Assembly (NCBI GenBank): GCA_964601575.1
Contig: CAZROA010000073.1
Span: 1 to 9,953, forward strand
Direction: 5' to 3'
DNA from: CAZKEG01 sp964601575
Lineage (GTDB): Bacteria; Desulfobacterota; Thermodesulfobacteria; Thermodesulfobacteriales; Thermodesulfatatoraceae
DNA: 9,953 nt
In this document: piece by piece, positions 1 through 6,905 of the stretch
How the letters are laid out: every line of letters starts with the position of its first letter
Position numbering within the stretch: position 1 is the stretch's first letter
Notes under the pieces: generated by a model
Told to the model about the DNA's origin: nothing
The model's input: only the letters and a program-made list of their open reading frames with translations
The model's database searches: none
Position numbers and translations under genes: made by a program

Positions 1-17
1 CCCGCCCGCGCCTACCA
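1..17 (+). tRNA. 3' end of a tRNA gene (partial, probably tRNA-Val)
   Basis: The first 17 bases fit the 3' end of a tRNA. Position 1 would be the last T-loop base, 2-6 (CCGCC) the 3' strand of the T-stem beginning with the invariant C61, and 7-13 (CGCGCCT) the 3' strand of the acceptor stem. Base 14 (A) is the discriminator and 15-17 the encoded CCA. A strong intrinsic terminator follows 9 nt later, as expected for a tRNA gene. The implied 5' acceptor strand (AGGCGCG) and the A discriminator are what I recall for valine tRNAs in related bacteria, but the anticodon lies outside the window, so the identity is a guess. The in-frame ATG at 17 uses the last A of this CCA and is not a real gene start. 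Confidence 0.6.
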
Positions 18-25
18 TGAAAGTG

Positions 26-66
26 AAGGCATCTTTGGGCGCAAGCCCAAAAGATGCCTTTTCTTT
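26..66 (+). terminator. Intrinsic terminator between the tRNA and thrS (possible attenuator)
   Basis: Bases 26-40 pair with 45-60 around a GCAA (GNRA) tetraloop at 41-44. The stem is about 15 bp with one bulged A and closes with GGGC/GCCC next to the loop. A T-rich tail, TTTTCTTT, follows at 59-66. This is a textbook Rho-independent terminator. It would end the upstream tRNA transcript, but it also lies in the thrS leader only a few bases before the ribosome binding site. There is no room for a promoter between it and thrS, so transcription of thrS must pass through it. Confidence 0.85.
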
Positions 67-78
67 ATGGAGAAAAGG
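57..78 (+). promoter_or_regulatory. thrS: Alternative hairpin masking the thrS ribosome binding site
   Basis: CCTTTTCT at 57-64 is perfectly complementary to AGAAAAGG at 71-78, leaving a 6-nt loop (65-70). This 8-bp hairpin would cover much of the thrS Shine-Dalgarno sequence (AAAAGGAGGG, 73-82). Its left arm uses bases 57-60, which also form the base of the terminator stem, so the two structures partly exclude each other. The complementarity is seen directly. A regulatory role is inference, since a purine-rich SD following a T-rich terminator tail can pair by chance. Confidence 0.4.
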
Positions 79-85
79 AGGGCCT

Positions 86-1993
86 GTGGAACTGGTCATC
101 AAGCTCCCTGACGGAAGCGAAAAAAAGATTTCTTACGGGACACCGCTCAAAGAGATCTTTGCTAAAGATTCGAATATCATCGGGGCCAAGATTAACGATA
201 CCTTGATCGACCTCCAAACCCCCATTACCGAAGGAGGAAGCCTTATCCCAATCACTCCCAATGACCCGGAGGCCCTGGAACTCCTTCGTCACTCAGCGGC
301 CCATGTCCTGGCCCAGGCGGTAAAGGAGCTTTTTCCCGAGGCCAAACTGGCCATTGGTCCGGCCACTGAGCAAGGTTTTTATTATGACTTTGATTACGAA
401 CGCTCTTTTACCCCTGAGGACTTAAAGGCCATCGAAAAACGAATGAAAAAGATCATTAAAAAGCGCCTTCCCATTGTCCGGGAAGATATCCCTAAAGAAG
501 AAGCGATCAAACTCTTTGAGTCCTTAGGGGAGACCTACAAGCTTGAACTTTTAGAAGAAATTCCAGATGAAACGGTAAGCATTTACCGCCAAGGAGATTT
601 TGTCGATCTTTGCCGTGGCCCACATGTGCCGCATACCGGGTGGGTTAAGGCCTTTAAACTCCTTTCTGTGGCCGGGGCCTATTGGCGGGGAGATGAAAAG
701 AACCCTATGCTCTGGCGTATCTATGGCACGGCTTTTTTCGATAAGGAAGATTTAAAGGCCTATCTTGAGCGCTTGGAAGAGGCCAAGCGGCGGGATCACC
801 GGCGCTTGGGTAAAGAACTTGAGCTTTTTAGTATTGAAGAAGATGTTGGTCCAGGACTCATTCTCTGGCACCCCAAAGGGGCCCTGGTGCGCAAAATTAT
901 TGAAGACTTCTGGAAGGAAGAACACCTAAAGGCCGGTTATGAGCTGGTGATCACCCCGCACATCGCCCGTCGGCATCTGTGGAAGATCTCCGGGCACCTC
1001 GACTTTTACGCCGAAAACATGTTTGCCCCTATGCAGATTGATGAGATCGAATACCAACTCAAGCCCATGAATTGCCCTTTCCACATCCTAATTTACAAGA
1101 GCCGGCGGCGTAGTTATCGAGAACTCCCTATTCGCTGGTGTGAGTTGGGCACGGTCTACCGGTATGAACGAAGCGGGGTACTTCATGGGCTTATGCGAGT
1201 GCGGGGTTTCACCCAGGATGATGCCCACATCTTCTGTCGCGAAGATCAATTAGAAGAAGAGATCTTCCGCTGTCTAGACCTTACGGTCTATTTTCTGAGT
1301 ATCTTCGGGTTTAAAGAATATCAAATCTTTCTCTCCACTCGGCCGGAGAAATACGTAGGCTCCGAGGAGATTTGGGAAAAGGCCGAGAAGGCCCTGCGTC
1401 GGGCCCTTGAGGCCAAGGGGCTTCCTTATGAGATCGACCCCGGAGAAGGGGTCTTTTACGGTCCCAAGATTGACATCAAGATCAAAGACGTCTTGGATCG
1501 GTTTTGGCAATGTTCTACCATTCAAGTAGATTTTAATCTGCCAGAGCGTTTTGATATGACCTATGTGGGTGAAGACAACCGGCCACACCGTCCGATCATG
1601 ATCCATCGCGCCCTTTTGGGCTCCCTGGAACGTTTCTTCGGCGTCCTCATTGAGCACTATGCCGGGGCCTTTCCGGTCTGGCTGGCTCCGGTCCAGGTGA
1701 TTATCCTCACCGTTACCGATCGCCACATACCTTTCGGTGAAATAGTCTTTGAACGCCTGCAAAAAGCAGAGTTAAGGGTCGAAAAAGATTTCCGGAGCGA
1801 AAAGCTTGGGTATAAAATACGCGAGGCTCAGTTGAAAAAGATACCCTATATGATCATTTTAGGGGACAATGAAGTAGAAAAAGAAGCCATTACCGTGCGC
1901 ACCAGGAAGGGAGAAAATCTCCCCATGATGGAAATCGACGAGTTTATCGCCAAGATTCGGGAAGAAATCGCTTCCAAACACATACCCAATTAA
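86..1993 (+). CDS. thrS: Threonyl-tRNA synthetase
   Basis: Cytosolic class II synthetase that charges tRNA-Thr with threonine and edits mischarged Ser-tRNA-Thr. I chose the GTG at 86 (635 aa): it has AAAAGGAGGG 3 nt upstream and begins with a standard TGS domain, whereas the in-frame ATG at 17 would lie in the tRNA end and run through the terminator. Domains: TGS about 1-60; editing domain with H69/H73 and C176/H180; catalytic core about 240-530; anticodon-binding domain about 532-635. Zinc ligands are C330 (LKPMNCP), H381 (DDAHIF) and H507 (MIHRALLGS). Motif 2 (YRYERSG) and motif 3 (HRALLGSLERF) are intact. The length matches E. coli ThrS (about 640 aa). It is the first protein gene of the operon; infC starts 9 nt after its stop. 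Confidence 0.97.
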   Translation: MELVIKLPDGSEKKISYGTPLKEIFAKDSNIIGAKINDTLIDLQTPITEGGSLIPITPNDPEALELLRHSAAHVLAQAVKELFPEAKLAIGPATEQGFYYDFDYERSFTPEDLKAIEKRMKKIIKKRLPIVREDIPKEEAIKLFESLGETYKLELLEEIPDETVSIYRQGDFVDLCRGPHVPHTGWVKAFKLLSVAGAYWRGDEKNPMLWRIYGTAFFDKEDLKAYLERLEEAKRRDHRRLGKELELFSIEEDVGPGLILWHPKGALVRKIIEDFWKEEHLKAGYELVITPHIARRHLWKISGHLDFYAENMFAPMQIDEIEYQLKPMNCPFHILIYKSRRRSYRELPIRWCELGTVYRYERSGVLHGLMRVRGFTQDDAHIFCREDQLEEEIFRCLDLTVYFLSIFGFKEYQIFLSTRPEKYVGSEEIWEKAEKALRRALEAKGLPYEIDPGEGVFYGPKIDIKIKDVLDRFWQCSTIQVDFNLPERFDMTYVGEDNRPHRPIMIHRALLGSLERFFGVLIEHYAGAFPVWLAPVQVIILTVTDRHIPFGEIVFERLQKAELRVEKDFRSEKLGYKIREAQLKKIPYMIILGDNEVEKEAITVRTRKGENLPMMEIDEFIAKIREEIASKHIPN

Positions 1994-2002
1994 GGAGTAG
2001 AA

Positions 2003-2524
2003 GTGGCCAAGATTGATAAGAAGAAGTTCCGGGTCAATGAAAGGATCAAAGCCAACACTGTTCGTTTGATAGATGCTGATGGAAAACAAGTAGGGATTGT
2101 CTCTTTACAAGAGGCCCTGGCCAGGGCGCAGGATCAAGGGCTTGATCTGGTAGAAGTTGCCCCACAGGCCGATCCACCGGTCTGCCGGATCATGGATTAC
2201 GGGCAATTCCTTTATCAACAAGCCAAAAAGGCCAAAGAGGCACGCAAGAAACAGGCCACGGTCGAGGTCAAAGAGATCAAGGTTAGACCCAAGACCGAGG
2301 CCCATGATCTGGAGACCAAAATCCGGCATATCAAACGCTTTTTGAATCAAAAAAACAAGGTTAAGATACGGGTCTTCTTCCGGGGCCGAGAGATTACTAA
2401 GCCTGAGCTTGGACAAGAAGTCTTAAGAAAGATCCTGGCGGCGGTGGAAGACCAGGCCCAAGTAGAAATGAAACCCCGAATGGAAGGACGCCAGATGATC
2501 ATGATCCTGGCTCCTAAAAAGTAG
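2003..2524 (+). CDS. infC: Translation initiation factor IF-3
   Basis: IF3 binds the 30S subunit, keeps ribosomal subunits apart and checks initiator tRNA-start codon pairing. At 173 aa it is a normal full-length IF3. The N-terminal domain is about 8-78, with the signature DPPVCRIMDYGQFLYQQ around 57-73. A basic linker follows (KKAKEARKKQ, 75-84), then the C-terminal domain about 87-171 with KIRVFFRGREI. The start is GTG, with AAGGAG at 1992-1997 overlapping the thrS stop codon. In E. coli infC starts with AUU and represses itself through that codon; GTG here argues against the exact same mechanism. The next gene, rpmI, is 87 nt away, the largest gap in the operon. Confidence 0.96.
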   Translation: MAKIDKKKFRVNERIKANTVRLIDADGKQVGIVSLQEALARAQDQGLDLVEVAPQADPPVCRIMDYGQFLYQQAKKAKEARKKQATVEVKEIKVRPKTEAHDLETKIRHIKRFLNQKNKVKIRVFFRGREITKPELGQEVLRKILAAVEDQAQVEMKPRMEGRQMIMILAPKK

Positions 2525-2611
2525 GGTTGCCTGTTTGGCACTATTGCGTTACATCCTTGGGCTGTTTCGGCCAAAAGACTTTAAGCTTTAATATAAAGAC
2601 GGGGTGTTTAT
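2525..2611 (+). promoter_or_regulatory. infC-rpmI intergenic leader with hairpins, candidate L20 control region
   Basis: This 87-nt gap is the only sizeable one within the operon. Visible structures are TGCC/GGCA (2528-2540), TTGG-CTG/CGG-CCAA (2557-2574, one bulge and one wobble) and CTTTA/TAAAG around 2579-2598. AAAGAC occurs at 2574-2579 and again at 2595-2600. There is no T-run typical of a terminator. A weak SD-like GGGGTG lies at 2601-2606, before the rpmI ATG. In E. coli L20 represses rpmI-rplT by binding an RNA structure before rpmI, and in Firmicutes an L20 leader precedes infC. A similar role here is inferred from position; I do not recognise a known L20-leader consensus. An internal promoter cannot be excluded, although TATAAA at 2592-2597 has no convincing -35. 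Confidence 0.35.
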
Positions 2612-2818
2612 ATGGCCAAAGTAAAGATGAAGACCAATCGTTCGGCGGCAAAGCGTTTTAAAGTGACCGGGTCCGGGAAGGTCTTACATTTTCGGGCGGG
2701 CAAAAGCCATCTCTTGCGTAAAAAGAATCGCAAGAGGAAGAGGAATCTCAAGAAACAAGTACAGATCAGTGCGGCCAATCTTTCCGCGGTCAAGAGACTG
2801 ATTCCATATAAATTCTAA
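2612..2818 (+). CDS. rpmI: 50S ribosomal protein L35
   Basis: Small, very basic protein of the large ribosomal subunit. At 68 aa it is close to the family norm of about 65. The family signature MKTNRSAAKRFKVTGSGKV lies at residues 6-24, and the rest contains Lys/Arg-rich rRNA-binding segments (RKKNRKRKRNLKK near 36-48), ending in IPYKF. The ATG start is preceded only by a weak SD-like GGGGTG, which would suit translational control in the leader. rplT follows 11 nt after the stop, in the usual rpmI-rplT pairing. Confidence 0.96.
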   Translation: MAKVKMKTNRSAAKRFKVTGSGKVLHFRAGKSHLLRKKNRKRKRNLKKQVQISAANLSAVKRLIPYKF

Positions 2819-2829
2819 GGAGGAAGACC

Positions 2830-3183
2830 ATGCCTAGGGCAAAAGGTGGGCCAAAGACTAGGCGTCGCCATAAAAAATTGATCAAGATGGCCAAGGGATA
2901 CTGGGGCCAGCGCAAAAATTGTTTCCGCCGCGTGCGCGAGACCGTAGAACGGGCCTTGGTCTATGCCTACCGTGATCGACGTCAGCGCAAACGCGACTTT
3001 CGTCGTTTGTGGCAGATCAGGATCAACGCTGCGGCAAGGATTCATGGTTTGAACTACAGTCGTTTTATGGGCGGGCTTAAGAAGGCCGGCGTGGAACTTG
3101 ATCGCAAGATCCTGGCTAATTTGGCCATCACCGAACCGGAGGCCTTCAAAAAGTTGGTTGAAGTAGCTAGCCAACATAACTAG
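2830..3183 (+). CDS. rplT: 50S ribosomal protein L20
   Basis: L20 is an early-assembly protein that binds 23S rRNA, and in several bacteria it represses its own operon. At 117 aa it has the usual length. The long basic N-terminal helix occupies about 1-60 (RRRHKKLIKMAKGYWGQRK; YAYRDRRQRKRDFRRLW around 46-62). The globular C-terminal part carries INAAARIHGLNYSRFMGGL and KKAGVELDRKILANLA. A strong SD, AAGGAGG at 2817-2823, overlaps the rpmI stop codon, 6 nt before ATG. This is far stronger than the SD of rpmI. pheS starts 3 nt after the stop. Confidence 0.97.
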   Translation: MPRAKGGPKTRRRHKKLIKMAKGYWGQRKNCFRRVRETVERALVYAYRDRRQRKRDFRRLWQIRINAAARIHGLNYSRFMGGLKKAGVELDRKILANLAITEPEAFKKLVEVASQHN

Positions 3184-3186
3184 ACC

Positions 3187-4200
3187 ATGACTGACCAGGA
3201 GTCCCTTGAAAAACTAAGAAAACAAGCGCTGGAGGAGATCAAAAAGGCCTCGGATGAAAAGGCCCTTGAGGCGGCGCGGATCAAGTTCCTGGGGCGCAAG
3301 GGGGAGTTGACCAAGGTCTTAAAGTCCATCGCCAAACTCCCTCCGGAGTTAAAGCCGGTCATCGGACGACTGGCCAACCAAATCAAAAAAGAACTGGAAG
3401 CCGCACTTTCTAAGGCCCAACAAGAACTCAAACGTCGGGCAGAAGAAAGGCTTCCCGGCCTTGACCTCACCCTTCCTGGTCGCCCTTACCCCTTGGGTAA
3501 AAAACACCCCATCACCCAGGTGATGGACGAGATCTGCGAGATCTTTTTGCGCATGGGGTTTTCCATTGCCACCGGGCCGGAGGTTGAGCTTGATTATTAC
3601 AACTTCGAGGCCTTAAACATCCCCCCTGATCACCCGGCCCGAGACATGCAGGCCACTTTCTATATCTCCCCTGAGGTGGTGTTGCGCACCCATACCTCTC
3701 CCATCCAGATCCGCGCCATGGAGGCCTTAAAACCGCCGCTTCGCATCATCGCCCCGGGGAAGGTCTATCGCTGCGATTCCGATGTGACCCATACCCCGAT
3801 GTTCCATCAAATCGAAGGCCTGATGGTCGACCATCGAGTCTCGTTTTCGGATTTAAAGGGGCTTCTTACCGTCTTCGCCCAGGAGACCTTCGGCGGGAAA
3901 ACTAGGGTCCGTTTCCGTCCGAGCTACTTCCCCTTCACCGAACCCAGTGTGGAAATGGACATCAGTTGCGTCATCTGTGACGGAGAGGGTTGCCGGGTAT
4001 GCGGGCAGACGGGTTGGCTGGAAATCCTTGGCGCCGGTATGGTTCATCCCAACGTCTTTCGGGCCGTGGGGTATGATCCCGAGGAATGGGTGGGGCTTGC
4101 CTTTGGTCTGGGGGTAGAACGGATCGCCATGCTCAAGTATGGCATCGATGACATTCGTCTCTTCTACGAAAACCACCTCAAGTTCTTGGAGCAGTTCTGA
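3187..4200 (+). CDS. pheS: Phenylalanyl-tRNA synthetase alpha subunit
   Basis: Catalytic subunit of the alpha2-beta2 enzyme that attaches phenylalanine to tRNA-Phe; 337 aa, normal. The N-terminal coiled coil (about 3-90) contacts tRNA. The class II core follows: HPITQVMDEICEIF (motif 1, 107-120), THTSPIQIR (168-176), YRCDSDVTHTPMFHQ (motif 2, 194-208), FRPSYFPFTEPS (amino-acid pocket, 243-254) and GLAFGLGVERIAM (motif 3, 303-315). Between the last two is a four-cysteine knuckle, C261-x2-C264-x4-C269-x2-C272, a zinc-ribbon-like insertion seen in many bacterial PheS proteins. No SD is visible before the ATG, and it begins 3 nt after the rplT stop, so translation is probably coupled. There is no pheM-like leader peptide or attenuator. 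Confidence 0.97.
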   Translation: MTDQESLEKLRKQALEEIKKASDEKALEAARIKFLGRKGELTKVLKSIAKLPPELKPVIGRLANQIKKELEAALSKAQQELKRRAEERLPGLDLTLPGRPYPLGKKHPITQVMDEICEIFLRMGFSIATGPEVELDYYNFEALNIPPDHPARDMQATFYISPEVVLRTHTSPIQIRAMEALKPPLRIIAPGKVYRCDSDVTHTPMFHQIEGLMVDHRVSFSDLKGLLTVFAQETFGGKTRVRFRPSYFPFTEPSVEMDISCVICDGEGCRVCGQTGWLEILGAGMVHPNVFRAVGYDPEEWVGLAFGLGVERIAMLKYGIDDIRLFYENHLKFLEQF

Positions 4201-6602
4201 TGTTAGTACCCTACTCTTGGCTCAAAGAGCTGATCGAGGTCGATCTCTCCCCGGAAGAACTCGCTGAACGTCTTACCCTTACCGGTCTCGAGGTGGAAGG
4301 GGTTGAAGACGGCTATGCCGATCTGGCTAGGGCCATTGTCGTCCGCGTGGTCTCGATCACTCCTCATCCCGAGGCAGAAAAGCTGGTTATCTGTCAGGTC
4401 TCAGATGGAAGAAAGGACTATCAGGTTGTCTGCGGGGCACCGAATGTGCGGGAGGGTTTGAAGACCGTCCTGGCCCCCCCGGAGACTATTCTCTTTACCG
4501 GGGATAAGATCTCCCCTGGAGAGATCCGTGGCGTGCCATCCGAAGGGGTGCTTTGTTCGCCCTATGAGCTCGGCTTAAGCGATGACCATTCTGGCATCAT
4601 CGAGCTCTCAGAAGAGATCCCTTTGGGGCAAAGGGCGGTCGAGGCCTTGGGGCTTACCGAGCCCGTCCTTGAGGTGGCCATTACTCCCAACCGGGGAGAC
4701 TGCCTCTCTATCCTCGGGATGGCCCGCGAGGTCTCAGCTATTACCGGGGTACCTTTTAGGCCACCGGAAGGCCCAGGGCTTCCCGAAGGAAAAGAAATCT
4801 TTGACCTCACCAGCGTGACCATCGAAGTTCCTGAGCTCTGTCATCGTTATGCCGGGCGCTTGATCAAGGATATTTCGGTCAGGCCAAGTCCGTTCTATAT
4901 CCAAAAGCGCCTTTGGCTTTGTGGTCTCCGCCCGATCAATAACATCGTAGACATTACCAATTACGTCTTGCTTCTGGTCGGGCAACCGCTTCATGCCTTT
5001 GACTTTGACCTGCTCGAAGGCCGCCGTATCATCGTCCGCACCGCCAAGGAAGGAGAGAAGATCCTTACTTTGGATGGTGAAGAACGCAAGCTCTCCGAAG
5101 AGATGATGGTCATTGCCGATGCCAGGCGCCCGGTAGCCATCGCCGGGATTATGGGTGGAGAGGAGACAGCGGTCTCGGAGGAGACCAAGAACATCTTCCT
5201 TGAAAGCGCCTGGTTCAATCCCTCAAGCATCAGGCGTACCTCCCAAAGGCTTAGGCTCTCCACAGAAAGTTCCTACCGCTTTGAACGAGGGGTAGATCCA
5301 GAGGGAGTGATCTTAGGGCTTGAGATAGCCGCGGGGATGATGGCCGAGCTGGCCGGAGGCAAGGTCATCCCTGGGCGTATCGATGAATACCCTCGTCCTT
5401 ACGTTCCCCGAGAGATCAGACTCCATCGGGATCGTCTCACCCTTTATCTCAATGTTGATTTGCCCCAGGAGGAAGCCAAGGCCTTTCTTGAGCGGGTCCA
5501 GGTGAAGTGCCAAGAAGGGGTAGAGGGGCTTATCTGTACCCCGCCCAGTTTTCGGCATGATTTGGCCTTGGAAGAAGACCTTATCGAAGAGATCGCCAGG
5601 CTCTACGGTTACGAAAAAATTCCCTCCACCATCCCCGTAGCCGAAATAGGTGGAAGACCTCCAGAGAGGCTTGAGCGCCTTTCCACCCGGGCCAAGGAAT
5701 TGCTTATCGGCCTTTCGCTCTATGAAGTGATCAACTATAGCTTCATCTCCCCGCGATTTGTAGAGATCTTAGAACTACCCGAGGAAGACCCCCGAAGGAG
5801 GGTGGTGTCGCTGGCCAACCCCCTTTCTGAAGAGCAATCGGTCATGCGCACCACCTTGATCCCTGGGCTCATCCAGACGGCTCAAATAAATATCTTTCGA
5901 GAGGCCCCGAACATCCGGGTCTTTGAACTGGGTCGGGTCTTTTTTGCCCGCCAAGGTGAACTGTTACCCAAGGAGAGATTGCATCTGGCCGGGCTCCTGG
6001 CTGGCCTGGCCAAGCCAGAGACCTGCCATGAAAAACCGAGAAAGGTAGATTTCTTTGATCTAAAAGGGATCTTGGAGAGCTTTTTGGACCATATCGGAGC
6101 CCGGGAAGTCCACTTCAAGCCCCAGGCCGGAGAGCCCTTCCTCCGACAGGCGGTAAGTGCCAGAGTTATAGTGGCCGATCAGGATCTCGGTTTCTTGGGT
6201 GAGCTTCGGCCAGACATCCTGGAAAAATACGACCTCCGAGGGCCACTCTTTGTCTTTGAGATAGATTTTGAACACCTGGTGGATCTGGTCAGCGAAAAGA
6301 AGACCTATCAAGCCCTGCCTAAGTTTCCAGCCACCATTCGGGATTTGGCCATGATTCTCGATGATGCTATCCCTGCAGAGGAAGTCCTCTCTTTTGTGAG
6401 GACCCAGGAGGTACCTTACTTGGAGAAGGTGAGTGTGTTTGATGTCTATCGAGGGAAGCCCATCCCAGAGGGGCAAAAAAGTCTCACTCTACGCTTTGTC
6501 TATCGGGCTAAGGATCGTACCTTGACCGATGAGGAGGTAAACGAAATCCAGGCCCGGATTTCACAAAAGATCCTTGAGCACTTCAAGGCGATCGCCCGGT
6601 AA
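4200..6602 (+). CDS. pheT: Phenylalanyl-tRNA synthetase beta subunit
   Basis: Large subunit of the phenylalanyl-tRNA synthetase; it edits Tyr-tRNA-Phe and helps bind tRNA. At 800 aa it is full length for the long bacterial form. Domains in order: an EMAP/OB-fold tRNA-binding domain (about 40-150, with PHPEAEKL and VVCGAPNV); a B3/B4 editing domain (about 210-385, with NNIVDITNY, LHAFDFD, GIMGGEETAVSE and RFERGVDP); a B5 domain (about 400-475, with the acidic FRHDLALEEDLIEEIARLYG); a catalytic-like core (about 490-690); and a C-terminal FDX-ACB anticodon-binding domain (about 706-800, FPATIRDLAMIL). The start overlaps the pheS stop by one base (TGATG), indicating translational coupling that would help balance subunit amounts. 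Confidence 0.97.
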   Translation: MLVPYSWLKELIEVDLSPEELAERLTLTGLEVEGVEDGYADLARAIVVRVVSITPHPEAEKLVICQVSDGRKDYQVVCGAPNVREGLKTVLAPPETILFTGDKISPGEIRGVPSEGVLCSPYELGLSDDHSGIIELSEEIPLGQRAVEALGLTEPVLEVAITPNRGDCLSILGMAREVSAITGVPFRPPEGPGLPEGKEIFDLTSVTIEVPELCHRYAGRLIKDISVRPSPFYIQKRLWLCGLRPINNIVDITNYVLLLVGQPLHAFDFDLLEGRRIIVRTAKEGEKILTLDGEERKLSEEMMVIADARRPVAIAGIMGGEETAVSEETKNIFLESAWFNPSSIRRTSQRLRLSTESSYRFERGVDPEGVILGLEIAAGMMAELAGGKVIPGRIDEYPRPYVPREIRLHRDRLTLYLNVDLPQEEAKAFLERVQVKCQEGVEGLICTPPSFRHDLALEEDLIEEIARLYGYEKIPSTIPVAEIGGRPPERLERLSTRAKELLIGLSLYEVINYSFISPRFVEILELPEEDPRRRVVSLANPLSEEQSVMRTTLIPGLIQTAQINIFREAPNIRVFELGRVFFARQGELLPKERLHLAGLLAGLAKPETCHEKPRKVDFFDLKGILESFLDHIGAREVHFKPQAGEPFLRQAVSARVIVADQDLGFLGELRPDILEKYDLRGPLFVFEIDFEHLVDLVSEKKTYQALPKFPATIRDLAMILDDAIPAEEVLSFVRTQEVPYLEKVSVFDVYRGKPIPEGQKSLTLRFVYRAKDRTLTDEEVNEIQARISQKILEHFKAIAR

Positions 6603-6603
6603 G

Positions 6604-6903
6604 ATGGCTAAAAAGACCCGTACCGTGACCAAAAAAGAGATTGTCCGTTGCCTCCACGAAAAGACCGGATTTTCAGCCCGGAGCTTAGCCCGCGTGGTAG
6701 ATCGTCTCTTTGAAGAAATCAAATTGGCCTTGGAACGGGGAGAAGAGGTCAAGATCGTCCGTTTTGGCAACTTTGAGCCTTATCAACGCCCCTCTCGAAG
6801 GGGGGTCAGTCCAAAGGATGGGCAACCGATCTTTATTAAAGGGAAAAAGACGGTTGTCTTCCGTCCTAGCCCGACGCTTAAAGAGATCATCAATCGGCGT
6901 TGA
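6604..6903 (+). CDS. ihfA: Integration host factor alpha-type / HU-family DNA-bending protein
   Basis: Member of the HU/IHF family of small dimeric proteins that bend DNA in the nucleoid. I chose the ATG at 6604 (99 aa): it lies 1 nt after the pheT stop and gives a standard N-terminus (TKKEIVRCLHEKTGFS). A TTG 30 nt upstream inside pheT is possible but less natural. Visible parts: two N-terminal helices, the saddle motif VRFGNFE (52-58), the beta-arm with intercalating P70 (GVSPKDGQPI) and a C-terminal FRPSPTLKEII. The arm reads RRGVSP rather than the common PGRNP. The alpha assignment rests mainly on position, since ihfA follows pheT in many bacteria including E. coli; a generic HU-like protein is the alternative. 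No SD is seen, so coupling to pheT is likely. Confidence 0.85.
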   Translation: MAKKTRTVTKKEIVRCLHEKTGFSARSLARVVDRLFEEIKLALERGEEVKIVRFGNFEPYQRPSRRGVSPKDGQPIFIKGKKTVVFRPSPTLKEIINRR

Positions 6904-6905
6904 TC

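Noticed and set aside
1274..1762. Long minus-strand open frame (162 codons) inside thrS
   Set aside because: It lies wholly within the conserved catalytic core of thrS, has no visible ribosome binding site and resembles no family I know; it is a shadow of thrS codon use.
2589..2597. TAATAT/TATAAA as a -10 box of an internal promoter before rpmI
   Set aside because: No acceptable -35 hexamer at 16-18 nt spacing; AT-rich composition alone explains it.
3150..3190. pheM-like leader peptide or attenuator before pheS
   Set aside because: The rplT-pheS gap is 3 nt, with no Phe-rich mini-frame and no hairpin plus T-run.
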